From the NCBI GenBank assembly GCA_026873275.1, contig JANTUC010000015.1:868001-932000 (forward strand): DNA of 64,000 bases, written 5' to 3'. The position numbers and the translations under genes were made by a program. The notes below the pieces were generated by a model. That model was given only the letters and a program-made list of their open reading frames with translations. It was not told the DNA's origin and ran no database searches. This DNA comes from Pseudopithomyces maydicus. Taxonomy: Eukaryota > Ascomycota > Dothideomycetes > Pleosporales > Didymosphaeriaceae. Every line of letters starts with the position of its first letter. Position 1 is the stretch's first letter. This document shows, piece by piece, positions 32,194 to 43,697 of the stretch.

Positions 32194-33639
32194 ATGCGCT
32201 ACTCTTTTGTCGCTGTCGCCGCTGTCATGGCGAGCGCGCCGCTTACCGCGGCACACTCCTGGATCCAACAACTGCGCAACATCGATGCAAAGGGCAACTA
32301 CGTTGGCGAATGGGGATACCCCAGAGGCTATTGTGCCAAAGGCGATACCTGCGACCCTGGCATAGAAAACAATCATCTGCTTCCTGACCCCACCACGGAG
32401 ATGCCTGCTCTGTTTATCAGCGACAAGAGCGTTCTTTGCAAGGCGAGCCAGCAGAAGGCGGAACAACTCGATGCAGCTAAATATCCTCGACTAAAAGCTG
32501 TTCCGGGAATGCACATTGCATTACGCTACTCGGAGAATGGTCACGTTTCCCTCAACGGCACACCGAGCGAAGATACCAATAAGTGGAAAGCGTCCAAAGG
32601 AGGCACGGTTTTCATTTATGGTACTACTAATCCGAAGGAGGATGAAAAACTTGTCAACGTTTTGAAGTGGACAGAAGATGGAACCGGCGGGAACGGTCAA
32701 GGCGTGCTTCTGGGCACGAACGATTTCGACGATGGTCGATGCTACGAAAGTAATAATTCACCCATCGCCAAGGCCCGCGCAGCCGCGAATCCTTCTTACG
32801 CCTTGGGTCAGACCGGCCAAGGTAACGGCATGTTCTCGATTCCCTGCGAATCCAATATCGTGTTCCCTAAGACTGCAGCTGCGGGCAAACCCTATACCCT
32901 TTATTGGGTGTGGCAGTGGAACACGCCTCCGAACCTGGACCCAGGTAGACCATTGGGCAAGGACGAATACTACACCACCTGCATGGACGTGGACGTTGTT
33001 GATACCTTTTCATCCGAGGCCAATGCACGTACTAAATTCAACATGCCACAGCAGGACGACATCTCAGTCGCTGTAAAGGACTTCCAGGATCGTACGGCAA
33101 TCTACACGAGCCCAATGCACGGCGAAGTTGGACCGATCTTCTCCGACGACCAAAGTAACTCCAGTGCGCCCTCTGGGTCTGTTATTGCCTCTTCACCTGC
33201 GGGCCCGGCCCCCACAGGCATACCCTCAATGTCGACTCGACCTGGGCGTCCACAGCCTAGTCAGGGATTGTCTGGAAACGATGGCGCTCTTGTGTCTTCT
33301 GGTCCTGCTCCTACGGGTATTCCATTGATGTCGACACGACCTGGACGCCCACAGCCTAGCCAGAGTCCTGATGGTGGAGATAACCGTAATGAAAATGGCG
33401 ACGTTGTGACTGTGACAGATGTCATTTACATCACAGTCACAGCACCAGGCAACCATCAAACCACTCTCTCGACTGCCGTAGCACCTTCATCCAATAGCGT
33501 CCCAGCAGGTTCAGCGGCGTCTCCCTCTGGCGCAGTACAACCCACGGGTATCCCACAATTGAGCTCGCGGCCAGGCCGTCTACAGCCCCAGGTTACCGCT
33601 CGAGCCCTTCCATTTCGCGGCCGTTTCCATCGGGCGTAG
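32194..33639 (+). CDS. Secreted LPMO-like protein (DUF7492 type) with Ser/Pro-rich repeat tail
   Basis: A single exon encodes 481 residues. The signal peptide (MRYSFVAVAAVMASAPLTAA) ends directly before His21-Ser-Trp. Cleavage there would expose an N-terminal histidine, as the copper site of lytic polysaccharide monooxygenases needs. Further histidines at 107 and 117 (GMHIALRYSENGHVSL) are candidate ligands. The core to about residue 310 has six or more cysteines and a YTLYWVWQW strand typical of secreted beta-sandwich proteins. The tail is Ser/Thr/Pro-rich with three repeats of the form PTGIPxxSTRPGRPQPS, near residues 340, 370 and 450. The family assignment is from the HSWIxQLRN start; copper oxidation activity is inference. 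Confidence 0.7.
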   Translation: MRYSFVAVAAVMASAPLTAAHSWIQQLRNIDAKGNYVGEWGYPRGYCAKGDTCDPGIENNHLLPDPTTEMPALFISDKSVLCKASQQKAEQLDAAKYPRLKAVPGMHIALRYSENGHVSLNGTPSEDTNKWKASKGGTVFIYGTTNPKEDEKLVNVLKWTEDGTGGNGQGVLLGTNDFDDGRCYESNNSPIAKARAAANPSYALGQTGQGNGMFSIPCESNIVFPKTAAAGKPYTLYWVWQWNTPPNLDPGRPLGKDEYYTTCMDVDVVDTFSSEANARTKFNMPQQDDISVAVKDFQDRTAIYTSPMHGEVGPIFSDDQSNSSAPSGSVIASSPAGPAPTGIPSMSTRPGRPQPSQGLSGNDGALVSSGPAPTGIPLMSTRPGRPQPSQSPDGGDNRNENGDVVTVTDVIYITVTAPGNHQTTLSTAVAPSSNSVPAGSAASPSGAVQPTGIPQLSSRPGRLQPQVTARALPFRGRFHRA

Positions 33640-34398
33640 GCACCACGTCAACTTTGTTGGCACACTCATGACTTCTGCATTCTGATACCCCAGCATCATC
33701 ACAGCCATAGCGCGTGTAGTTCCTTCCCTTCAAATCAGCATTTCATTTCATTCCAAGCATCTCTTTTCTCCAACAAAATAGCTTTTCGGGACGTCTTCTG
33801 GTAAGAGCAGGACCTATGCGAAGGGATGGTGAGAGTGCAACCGTTGATGGATCACGAATTATGTATATGACATTGTTGGGGCAAAGGTGGGAGGTCATTT
33901 TTTTCTTCTTAGAGGGACTTTTTTGGTTGGGCTGGAAATACCCCTGCATCATATGGCGTTTTTTTCTTTCCTGGGCAGTTTTAGGGCATTGTCTTACTGT
34001 TTTTTTGTTATTGACTCCGCTGAGCGGACTTTTGCATTATTGCTTCTAGTATATATGATATCTGTGCTCCAGGAGCAAATCATACAATCACATTATATCC
34101 AGGACAGACTTTTAATGACTTTGTGACATAATCTTATATATAAAGCCAGACTATCTGGTTTCTCCAACACACGACATAACGTACAGTTCTGAAGGGAGTG
34201 ATTGGATTGATTAGATGCCCAGATGGCTTCGAAATCACTCGAATGTTCTTGGCGCGCTGACTAACTTAGCACCCAGGCGCGCTAGTGCAGCTCGCCCTGC
34301 AACACCAGAAGAATCTCATCGCGAACCACGAGCTCCCCACGCGCCACCGGTCACCTCTCCTCACCGCAACCTTCCTCACACACGCGCAAACTACCACC
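33640..34398. other. Intergenic region, U2AF promoter
   Basis: T-rich stretches lie at 33897-34030, and TATATATAAAG occurs at 34135-34145, about 255 bases before the U2AF start. No other gene is seen. Confidence 0.45.
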
Positions 34399-35083
34399 AT
34401 GGCCAACTACCTCGCCTCCATCTTCGGTACCGAGCAGGACAAAGTCAACTGCAGTTTCTACTACAAGATTGGCGCCTGCCGTCACGGCGACCGCTGCTCG
34501 CGCAAACACGTCAAACCCTCGTACAGCCAGACCATCCTGCTGCCCAACCTATACCAGAATCCTCAGTATGATCCCAAGAACAAGATGAACCCACAGCAGA
34601 TGCAGATGCATTTCGATGCCTTCTACGAGGACATCTGGTGCGAGCTTTGCCAGTATGGGCTGGTCGAGGAGCTCGTTGTGTGCGACAACAACAACGATCG
34701 TATGTTATCATCTCCCTTTGATTTCGTATTTTGAAAAGCACGCGCTAACAGCTCACTCTACAGATTTGATCGGCAACGTTTACGTCCGCTTCAAGTACGA
34801 GGAAGACGCGCAGAAGGCCTGCGACGCGCTCAACTCGCGCTGGTACGCAGGTCGCCCCATCTACTGCGAACTTTCCCCCGTGACGGATTTCCGCGAGGCC
34901 TGTTGTCGCCTGAATTCGGGCGAGGGCTGCGTCCGCGGCGGCTTCTGCAATTTCATACACCGGAAGGAGCCGAGCCCCGAGCTGGACCGCGACATGGACA
35001 TGAGCACGAGGAAGTGGTTGAAGGAGCGGGGCAGGGATGCCAGGAGCATGAGCAGGAGTCCCACGCCACCGATTAAGCGATAG
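34399..35083 (+). CDS. u2af1: U2 snRNP auxiliary factor small subunit (U2AF35/U2AF23)
   Basis: Exons 34399-34699 and 34764-35083 give 206 residues. The order is a CCCH zinc finger (CSFYYKIGACRHGDRCSRKH, residues about 18-37), an RRM with the EDIWCELCQYG and GNVYVRFKYEEDAQKAC segments, a second CCCH finger (CCRLNSGEGCVRGGFCNFIH), and a short RS-like tail ending in SRSPTPPIKR. This protein recognises the AG at 3' splice sites as partner of the large U2AF subunit in early spliceosome assembly. The start has a good context (ACCACCATGG). The 64-nt intron interrupts the RRM, and splicing restores NNNDHLIGNVYVRF. Confidence 0.97.
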
Positions 35084-35690
35084 TTGGTCTGGAGAATGTT
35101 CGGAGGTCTCAGGGCATGAAGGAAATGTCCTCAGATCAGTTGCAATGTGGACGCAGCAAATTATGAGGACTGGCGCTCTACAGGCCCTTCGTTCCTGGAT
35201 GTAGCCGAGGTGGCACGCTGTAAGCAGCACGCAAGATGGAAAAGAAGGGCGTTTAGGAGTTTGATACCTCATTGGGTCACGAGGCAATTATTGGTGCGGT
35301 TGTTGTACATTACTCCTTATAGCACAGTCTGCTGACTGCTCTAGGTAGTCGAGAGATTGCTGGCAAAGGCACCATCACATGAAGATATCCAGATTGCGAT
35401 AATGTTATGATTGATTGATTACAATGAAATCTCCACCGGCCATGCGGTGGTATGTGGTATCATCCGTTGAATGTACAAAGAAAAATCCAGCCCCGTCAAC
35501 ATAGCTCATTGACAGCGGACGCTGGACATGAAGTGAGCCAACAGGCAAAATGTGTTTCCCCGGGTGGGCGCCAAAACTCCGCATCGGCAGCGTAACTCTT
35601 GCTGCCGGTTTTCATCGTTCCTGCGTGTCAAATATCCATGGATATTTGCACGCTCCAGTTCGTGCACCAGTTCTCCTCTGTTCCGCCTGC
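35084..35690. other. Spacer between convergent genes with a perfect palindrome
   Basis: It holds the 3' ends of U2AF (+) and the membrane protein (-). A perfect 20-bp palindrome lies at 35629-35648. No gene is seen. Confidence 0.5.
35629..35648. terminator. Perfect 20-bp palindrome, possible 3'-end hairpin
   Basis: The half-site CAAATATCCA is followed at once by its exact complement. It sits 43 bases beyond the stop of the minus-strand membrane-protein gene, so it may fold in the 3' untranslated RNA or bind a dimeric protein. Confidence 0.35.
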
Positions 35691-36308
35691 TCAAATGATG
35701 TGTTTCGATCTCAACACGAGGATGGTCGCCACGATCCCGCCGACGAAAACGAGCAGACAAATCCAGAAGATCCAACAGACCCAGGCCCGATGCCTCTTTT
35801 TGCGACGCTGGCCTTCCAGCCACGAGTCCCTATTAGGGGGTCAGCGGATACTGATGTCCAGAACTTGAATCGACTCTGCGGACGCCCAGAAAGGCCAAGG
35901 GTCAACTGCGACGAGTTTCCTTGCCGCGTAAAAGGATTGCCGCCGCCCACACGGGGAGACTTTGGTGCTCTATTTAGGCTTTTGCGCCAAGGTGATGTTG
36001 GTGGTTTGGGCGAATAGGGTTGCGAAAAAGCAGAAACAGCAGGTGATTGAGGAGGCAAAGCAACAGGCGAGGGCGGCTGTGGCGTTTTCGATACGATGTG
36101 CGTTTGCGATGTGGGCGTTGCTGGCGAAGGCAAATCCGCCAAGGAGATCACGTACGAATGCTTCAACTCGGGATGCTGGGCCTTCTCCTCTTTGGCAGCG
36201 TCATCTTCATGGCTGTAAACCGTCAGCGTGTGGATTCCTCAGGATAGCTAACATGACGTACACTGCAATGCTGAAGCGCTTCCAGAAGGTGGGGTCCCTG
36301 ACCGCCAT
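35691..36308 (-). CDS. Small single-pass membrane protein, frame break near the C-terminus
   Basis: Exon 1 is 36308-36262 (MAVRDPTFWKRFSIAV) and exon 2 starts at 36212. The middle is disordered and Ser/Pro-rich with SPTK-like sites. The end is strongly protein-like: DSWLEGQRRKKRHRAW, then a ~20-residue hydrophobic span (VCWIFWICLLVFVGGIVATI) and a short tail, stop at 35691-35693. This is a conserved fungal type of tail-anchored or type II membrane protein, name unknown. The C-terminal block is out of frame by one base with the preceding block, at the run 35828-35840. Either a base is missing in a G/C run, or an intron with a weak donor ends at the CTGAC...TAATAG signal there. With one extra base the product would be about 189 residues. 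Confidence 0.6.
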
Positions 36309-37565
36309 TTTGTCTTGTTGTGGTTGTGAGAGGGTTGGCGCAGAGCGAGAAGATAAACAGGCTGGATAGAGTAGGTCGCGCGGGTGAAGGGCAAGCGAAT
36401 TGCAGGCACCAAACGTGGGGACAATAGCGTCAACTGAAAGTTTGAATTATAGGTGAAGCACCAAGAGAGTGTGACGTTGGCGGTCAAGGCGGTCAAATCG
36501 TCTGGAATGAGCGGTTCGTGTCAGGGTAGCACTTTAGGCCCAACAGGTCGGGATGCCGTGCTTCTCGGGAATGCACGATGCAAAAAAGATGGTAATTTCT
36601 AACACATTACAGAGGAAACGACTGTGGAAACGACTGTGGATGTAGCGAAAAGGCAGGTCGCAGCTCCTCAAGGCGCGTTTCGGGTTGAGCAGAAGTTCAA
36701 GGAGTGTGGGGAAGGAATAACAAGCTCAGATGGCGAGGAAACGACTATACTTAAAAAGCGCTCGTGTAGGAATTGGCAAGCGCAGGTTTTCTTTTTCAAG
36801 ACACAGATCCGCTTGGGCCATGCTCCAGGCCCCCATCCGTTGCGAAACCACACAAGGTGGGCAACGAATCGCTGGTGACAAGACCAGTTTGCCCTGGTAG
36901 GGTTAGGTAGGGTTGAGGTCACCAGTTAACAGCATAATGGCGCCACTGTTCGCTTGGCCGGCCAATGGTGCGAGGGGATCTCGCAGGAGCCGTTGGCCCA
37001 TCCTGGTGAAACTCGGCGCGCAGATGAGCGTGGTCTATTCGCCGAGATTGCGGAGGGATGCAGCCAGGAACCGGCGATTGAAACAAGGCACATTGATGAA
37101 GATGCACAAGCGTTACCCTGCAGTGTTTGTTTACCTACGTCGAGCCCATTGTTTTTCGGCTGACGTCCTGGGCGGCAAGATTGCGATGTGCGTGCTGCGA
37201 TGGGGCATTGAAACAGGGAAGGACTTTGCTGCTTGGGGAAGCAGCGGTCTGCAGCGATGCGCTGTTGTGTCAGCAAAAGCAGCAGGTTGAGCGAAGCAGA
37301 CGGGACGAGCATGGCGGCGCGCGGTGCAACGACTCGAGACACCTGGTGGGTGGTATTCCATGCCATTGCTGAAATAGCAGGCGACGGTCCGCTAAACGTA
37401 CCACCGTCGCCAAGCTGTGGTAGCCTTTCTCCTCCCATTTCGACGTCGGGGGCAAGTGGAGTCCTGGACGCTAGCTACCCCTGTCCTGCCCCGTCTCCTT
37501 GTCGTATCGGAGCGGTACTGTAGCCCGGCTTCTGGTACTTTGAGATCCGGACCTGCAGATCCAGC
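36309..37565. other. Divergent intergenic region
   Basis: Promoter region for the membrane-protein gene (-) and the DUF3605 gene (+). No coding signal. A short TAGGGTTAGG-like word near 36900 is too small to be a telomeric repeat. Confidence 0.4.
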
Positions 37566-38334
37566 ATGCCTCACGAGGAGCCGTTGCCGTTCTGGCTCGT
37601 CAACGTGCCGCGCGACCAGTGGCCCCCCGAGTGCCCCGATTTCCTCAAAGACCTCTCCGACAAGGACCGTCGCATCATCGGGACGCCGGATTGTCGGTAT
37701 GAGAAGCTGACATGGGAGGAAGTCAGACACTGGATCAGTATATGACCTCGCACGCAGCCAACTATGCATCGGGTAATCTGACGGCCAACAGGCATCAACC
37801 GGGTGGATTGCTTCCACCGGGTGCCCTCTGAGCTCCGACGTTATCGCCAGTTTACACATCGATTGGTCAAGGAGTATGGGAGCATCACCAACTTCATAGT
37901 CAACGAGCGTCTGCAGTGGAAGTCGATGACCCCAAAGGGGCAGCCGTTCGAGTGCCAAGGTACGTCGCCCCCATTGGCGGGCTGTCGATGGCGTGCTGAA
38001 TTCAGAAGAGGACATCAAGATCCTGTACAACGACTGGCCGTACGGCATCGACGACAAGATTGTGCACTTGGTCGTGTGGACCAAGTTTGAGCTCGAGGAC
38101 GACGCAGAGACGGGCTACTCGACGCCGGAATCGCACGAGCAGATCGACGCGTTCGTCCGGAGGACGTTCGGAGGCAAGGTCAAGCCCGAGAACTATGCAT
38201 GGTTCAAGAACTGGCGGAGCCTCAAGAGCGTGCATGCGGTCGAGCACTTCCACGTCATGCTGTACGATCCAGACGCAGGCCTGGTGGAGGAGCTCACCAA
38301 CGGCGATGTGCCCATGACGGCCAAGTTTGCCTGA
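37566..38334 (+). CDS. DUF3605 protein, N-acetylglucosamine-induced protein 1 type
   Basis: Three exons (37566-37737, 37792-37959, 38006-38334) give 222 residues, the normal size. DUF3605 hallmarks are present: PFWLVNVPRDQWPPECPDFL, then WEEVRHWI, LRRYRQFTHRLVKEYGSI, ILYNDWPYGIDDKIVHLVVW and a C-terminal FHVMLYDPD. Members are called N-acetylglucosamine-induced protein 1 in fungi. The biochemical role is not established. No signal peptide is seen. Both introns (54 and 46 nt) have GTAT/GTACGT donors and keep phase. Confidence 0.9.
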
Positions 38335-39243
38335 GTCGGACGGTGTAGGAGCGCTGCAGTGTAAGTAGGTACCTAGACAGTCTACTGCACTGTGGTCTAC
38401 ATGTAAGTACTGCACGGGGTGTAAGTAAGTAGATGAGGTCAGTCACGCAGGAGCATGCATCCATCCATTCATTCATCCCATTCATTGGACATGTCGTGTC
38501 ACCCAATTCTCAAGTGTGGCGTGTGGCGTGCGGCAGGTCGCGCCGAGGCTAGGGGCTCCACGAGTCCACGAGCGGTCGCAACTTTTTTTTTTTTACCCTG
38601 TTTCGGGAGCCCAACAGCGTGGCATGTGAGCGTGTGCAGCAGCGCCGGGCGGTCGGTATGCGAGGCGCGTGGAGGCGCGGGACGAGAGCAGATGCAGATG
38701 GGATAGGGCTCGGTGGGATAGGGTTCCGTGGGCGTGCACGCTCGCTGTTGGGCCATGGCAAGCAAACAAAGCGGCGGTGAGGGGGGCGTTTCGCAGCGGT
38801 CGCGATGTCTCCTAGTCCAGCGCACGCCCCACGGCAGCGAAGCAGGAACGGCCTCGAGCAGGGGCTACGGCCCGCACGCTGGGAGCCCTTTCGTCCCTCG
38901 ATCCCTTATTTCACCCCCTCCCCTCGTTTCGACTGCGGCGAGAGCGAGAACACCTGAGTGAGTCGCATCGTTTGACAGTCGCTGCATACATCGCGGCCTC
39001 AATCCCGAGACTGACCTGCCCCGGTCTGTGTGTCAGCTTTGGCCTCGTCCGTGCTCTGGTGGGTTGTCATGTACTCCAACTTTTTGGTTAAATGCCGACC
39101 GTTGATGACTTTGTAGACGACCGCACCTATCTCGCCCACTGCCTGTAGAGTGCGCGGCGCAGCCACCTGTACGCGTCACCGCATGTTCAATATCTCTTGA
39201 ACACCCAAACACCCCGTCGCCGAAGCCCCCTCGCAGCGACACC
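38335..39243. other. Intergenic region, HMG-CoA reductase promoter
   Basis: GC-rich, with a 12-base T run at about 38583-38594 and two close copies of a GGGATAGGG word near 38699-38722. No gene, and no exact sterol regulatory element that I can see. Confidence 0.4.
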
Positions 39244-42200
39244 ATGTTTGGCTTCCTCGCCAAACGCTTCCAGAACCCCCGCCCGGGCGAGCAGTCCCGC
39301 CCGGGCTGGTTCAACCGCCACTGCACGCCCATCTTGCTCTCCGTCGCGAAGAAGGCATGCACCCACCCCATCCACACCATCGTGACAATTGCCTTCGTGG
39401 CCAGCTACTCGTACTTGGGCGTCCTGGATAAGGGCTTCTTGCTGCAAGACGACTCGACTCCAGGCCATGTCGATTTCACCACTCTGTTGGTCGGCAGCAA
39501 GACCCTCCTAGCCGCCCACGAGACGGCCTGGAAGTGGGAAGTTGAGGAACACCAGCCCGCAAAGGCGGACCAGGTACGTTGGGAAGCACACCCCACAGAG
39601 CACCGTTGACCACAGACCAGGAACTCGCCTTGGTGACCCTCGTATTTCCCGAATCGAGCGCTGTCAATTCCGCACCGGAACAGAATGCCGTCCCCTCCAA
39701 TGTATCCACCATGTTGCTTCCGAGCTCCTCCAGCTCCTTCTCGACCATCTCGCAAGACACCACACTAGCCTACGCAGTCCCCTACGCCCATGCCGCCGAT
39801 TTCCTCAAGGCTATGCAGGAGATCTCGGCCCCAAAAGACGTCTCGCAATCACACGGCTCAGAGGTCGAGGGTACTCGTGAGGAGAAGAAATGGATCATGA
39901 AGGCCGCCAAGACTGGAGGTGCCCCAGGAGGCGTCCGTAACTGGGCTCGCGACTCTTGGACTTCCTTTGTGGACCTGCTCAAGGTACGTATCGAGCCGTC
40001 TGGCTCCATCGGAAATTGGTGCCTTGCTAACATTTCATAGAACGCCGACACCGGAGATATCATCATCATGGCTATGGGCTATCTGGCCATGCACCTGACT
40101 TTTGTCTCTCTGTTCCTCGCTATGCGACGCCTTGGATCCAACTTCTGGCTGGCCACTGCTGTGCTCCTCCAGTCTGCTTTTGCATTCTTGTTCGCACTTG
40201 CAGTAACCACTTACTTCGGTGTCCCTATCAACATGGTCCTTCTTTCCGAAGGCCTCCCATTCTTGGTGGTTATCATCGGCTTCGAGAAGCCTATTGTTCT
40301 GACCAAGGCTGTTCTGGCTGCTTCGCTAGACGCACGAAGGGCTGCTGAAGAGAACCGAGGAGAACCCCTTACTATTCAGTCTGCCGTGCAAGTCGCCATC
40401 AGAAAGACTGGCTTCGACATTGTCAAGGATTACTTCTTCGAAATTCTTGTTGTGGTTGCTGGCGCTATGTCTGGCATCCAGGGAGGACTACGCCAATTCT
40501 GTTTCCTCGGTGCCTGGATTCTGTTCTTCGACGCCATCATGCTCCTGACCTTCTTCACCTCGATCCTGACCATTAAGCTTGAAATCAACCGCATCAAGCG
40601 ACATGTTGCCCTCCGCCGGGCACTTGAAGACGACGGAGTAGACCGCAAGGTGGCCGAGAATGTAGCTCTTAACAACGATTGGCCCAGCGCAAGCGACGTT
40701 CAGTCTCGATCTTCATCTACTACCATTTTTGGCAAGAAAATCACCATTCCAAAATTCAAGCTGGTCATGGTCGCCGGGTTCTTCCTCGTCAACATCTTAA
40801 ACGTGGCAACGTGGCGATTCGGTTTCAACTCGAGGGCTTCCCACATCTCCAACGTTGGAGCCACTCCACCACTTGATCCCTTCAAGGTCGCTGGTAGTGG
40901 CCTGGACGCTATCCTGAGCCAAGCAAAGGAATCGGCGTCTTCCACCCTTGTCACCGTTCTCATGCCCATCAAATATGAGCTTGAGTACCCTTCAATTCAC
41001 TACGCCGAGCCAAACCTCGACGATATGAAATTTGGAACAAACATCAGCACCCATTTTGTTGATGGCGTGTTGAAAAGCATGGAAGACCCGTTCCTCAGCA
41101 AGTGGATCATAGTGGCTCTTTTCTTGAGTGTTGTAATGAACGGTTACCTCTTCAATGCGGCTAGATGGACAATCAAAGAACCTCACAAGCCACTTGACCC
41201 GCCTACCGCGGCCGAGATCCAGGATGGCACGCCACCAACGCCTGCTCCTGGTATTCCACATCTACATATGCCAACTCCGCCAATCACACCAGGCCCAGAG
41301 CAGCAAGCGGATCGCGGAACTGTGCAACCTTTGACCGCCCATGTCCCGCCAGTCAAACCTCAAGTCATCCAACCCCCAGTCGTGGATGCCCCTACTGAAG
41401 AGGAACAAGCACAGCCCAACCGTCCTATGGAGTTCCTGGAACAAGTTCTCCGAGAGAAGCGCGCACCGAGCCTCACTGATGAGGAACTCATCGACCTTGC
41501 TGTTAAGAACAAAATTCCTGGATATGCGTTGGAAAAGACCCTCGGTGACAAGACGCGCGCTGTAAAGATTCGACGTGGTCTTATATCTCGAACTTATGCA
41601 ACCCGGGAAACCTCCACCCTTCTCGAACGTTCCCTGCTCCCTTACAAAAACTACAACTACGACCTGGTGCATGGCGCTTGCTGCGAGAATGTTATTGGTT
41701 ACCTCCCTCTGCCGCTCGGTGTAGCTGGGCCGATCATGATTGACGGGCAGAATTATTTCCTTCCGATGGCAACCACTGAGGGTGTGCTCGTTGCGTCTAC
41801 TTCTCGTGGTTCCAAGGCTATCAATGCTGGCGGAGGTGTTACTACTGTTGTTACCGGCGACGGCATGACTCGTGGGCCCTGTATTGGATTCGAAAGCCTT
41901 GCTCGTGCCGGTGCTGCCAAACTCTGGCTTGATTCGGAAGAGGGACAAAGGACGATGAAGAACGCTTTCAACTCGACGTCTCGATTTGCCAGGCTACAAA
42001 CCATGAAGACCGCCATCGCGGGTACCAACCTGTACGTCCGTTTCAAGACCACCACTGGCGACGCCATGGGCATGAACATGATCTCCAAGGGCGTGGAACA
42101 TGCCCTGACCGTCATGGCGTCCGACTGCGGTTTCGATGACATGCGAGTGATTACTGTGTCTGGCAACTATTGCACTGATAAGAAGGCTGCTGCTATCAAC

Positions 42201-42876
42201 TGGATCGATGGTCGTGGCAAAGGTGTGGTTGCGGAAGCAGTCATTCCTGGTAACATCGTCAAGTCTGTGCTTAAGTGCGATGTCGAAGACCTCGTACAGA
42301 TGAACATCTCGAAGAACTACATTGGCTCCGCAATGGCTGGTGCATTGGGTGGCTTCAATGCCCACGCCGCTAACATTGTCGCTGCCATTTACTTGGCCAC
42401 TGGGCAGGATCCTGCACAGGTGGTTGAGTCCTCAAACTGTATCACCATTATGAACAAGTCAGTCGCTTCACTTTACCATTATGATACCCCTATTAACTGT
42501 TTCTAGCGTCAATGGTAACCTTCAAATCTCTGTTTCCATGCCTTCGATAGAGGTCGGTACCATCGGAGGTGGAACGATTCTCGAGCCACAATCAGCCATG
42601 CTTGATCTGTTGGGTGTTCGCGGAGCCCACCCAACATCACCTGGCGACAACGCACGACTGCTTGCCCGAGTTGTCGCTGCTGGTGTTCTTGCCGGTGAAC
42701 TGTCTCTCAATGCAGCTCTATGCGCCGGTCACTTAGTCAAAGCGCACATGGCTCACAACCGAAGCAACGTCCCTAGTCGCGCACCTACCCCTGCTCCATC
42801 AACACCTGCAGGTACACAAACGCCAGTCACCAGCGCACTGACGGCAAGCTCAAGTGGGCCTCTGCCGAAGCGGTAG
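39244..42876 (+). CDS. hmgR: 3-hydroxy-3-methylglutaryl-CoA reductase (NADPH)
   Basis: Four exons (39244-39573, 39621-39983, 40041-42457, 42507-42876) give 1159 residues. The N-terminal third is membranous with a sterol-sensing domain (about residues 240-405). A Pro-rich linker leads to the cytosolic catalytic domain (about 690-1130). Catalytic features are visible: ENVIGYLPLPLGVAGP near 781, the Glu of TTEGVLVAST near 810, DAMGMNM near 905, GTIGGGT near 1054, and the His of the HMAHNRS motif near 1117. The enzyme makes mevalonate, the committed step of sterol and isoprenoid synthesis, in the ER membrane. Removal of the last intron restores NVNGNLQISVSMPSIE. It is not in a recognisable secondary-metabolite cluster, so it is probably the housekeeping copy. 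Confidence 0.97.
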
Positions 42877-43697
42877 TGGCCTGGTTCTGGGAAACCTCAA
42901 ATTTAGTATACCCTAATATATTTGTTCGTTCGGCTGCTCGGGTGGGTGCTTTAATGGGCACATTCAAGAGCCTGGCGTTCGTGGGCGTAAGTACGGAAGG
43001 CGTGGTCCTCAGTATGGAAACAACGGAAAACAAGGTGCGGTTGCCGTATACCTTGAGAATGGATGGGTCGCCAAAGGCTTGGAACATTTAAGGACGTATA
43101 TATTGCGTGACTGCATAGGACGGCGTTTGTGAAAGGGGGTCTCTCAGGAGCGAAGAAGCTAGTTCGTTGTTTCTGCAAAGTGATTTATATAGGTGGTTAG
43201 TTTCTTCGTATCGTAATAAGAACAGAATACCTGATGTGATAATGGCCCGAATGAGCAAGCCAAGCATAAAGAAGTCTCGTCTGAATCGATGCAGCCTCGA
43301 GACGAGGTATCGCGAGCCCCATTGCAATGCAATAAATCGCCGACACCTTGCCAATTGCAGCAATTTGCAACGCAAATCGGAGGCGGTACCTGAGTCGGGC
43401 CAACTCGATATTCTACCCCACCCCTCGGCCACTCTAAATTGTCCTCGCAAAACCGGGGGACCCTACCGGTACTACAGCCAAAAGTACCGGTCCCCGCAGT
43501 ACGGCTCAGTCGCCGGGACAATCGCGTACTGGTGCAAAGTGAGGGGTTATGACGCTTCGTTGCTGCGTTCCGGACTAACCAGCGCAGGTACAAAACAGGG
43601 TATGGAAGACGTAATTTTGGGCAACCTCCACGCAGGCGCTCACTTATCCTTGACACCCAAAAACTTAACAACCATCTGGAAGGTGATCATCACTACA
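42877..43697. other. Intergenic region with a CCGGTACT dyad
   Basis: It holds the 3' flank of HMGR and the upstream region of the lactonase. An inverted repeat lies at 43465-43491. The frame of the lactonase is open upstream of 43698, with another ATG at 43602. Confidence 0.4.
43465..43491. promoter_or_regulatory. Inverted repeat ACCGGTACT...AGTACCGGT
   Basis: Two perfect 9-base arms are separated by 9 bases, and each arm carries a TACCGGT core. Outer GGGGACC/GGTCCCC words (43456-43462, 43489-43495) are also complementary. The element lies about 210 bases before the lactonase start and could be a dimeric-regulator site; function is inferred only. Confidence 0.4.

Noticed and set aside
36895..36916. 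Telomere-like TAGGGTTAGG word
   Set aside because: Only about two irregular units; too short for an interstitial telomere.
38880..38935. Possible sterol regulatory element before HMG-CoA reductase
   Set aside because: TTTCACCCCC only loosely resembles ATCACCCCAC; not exact enough to call.
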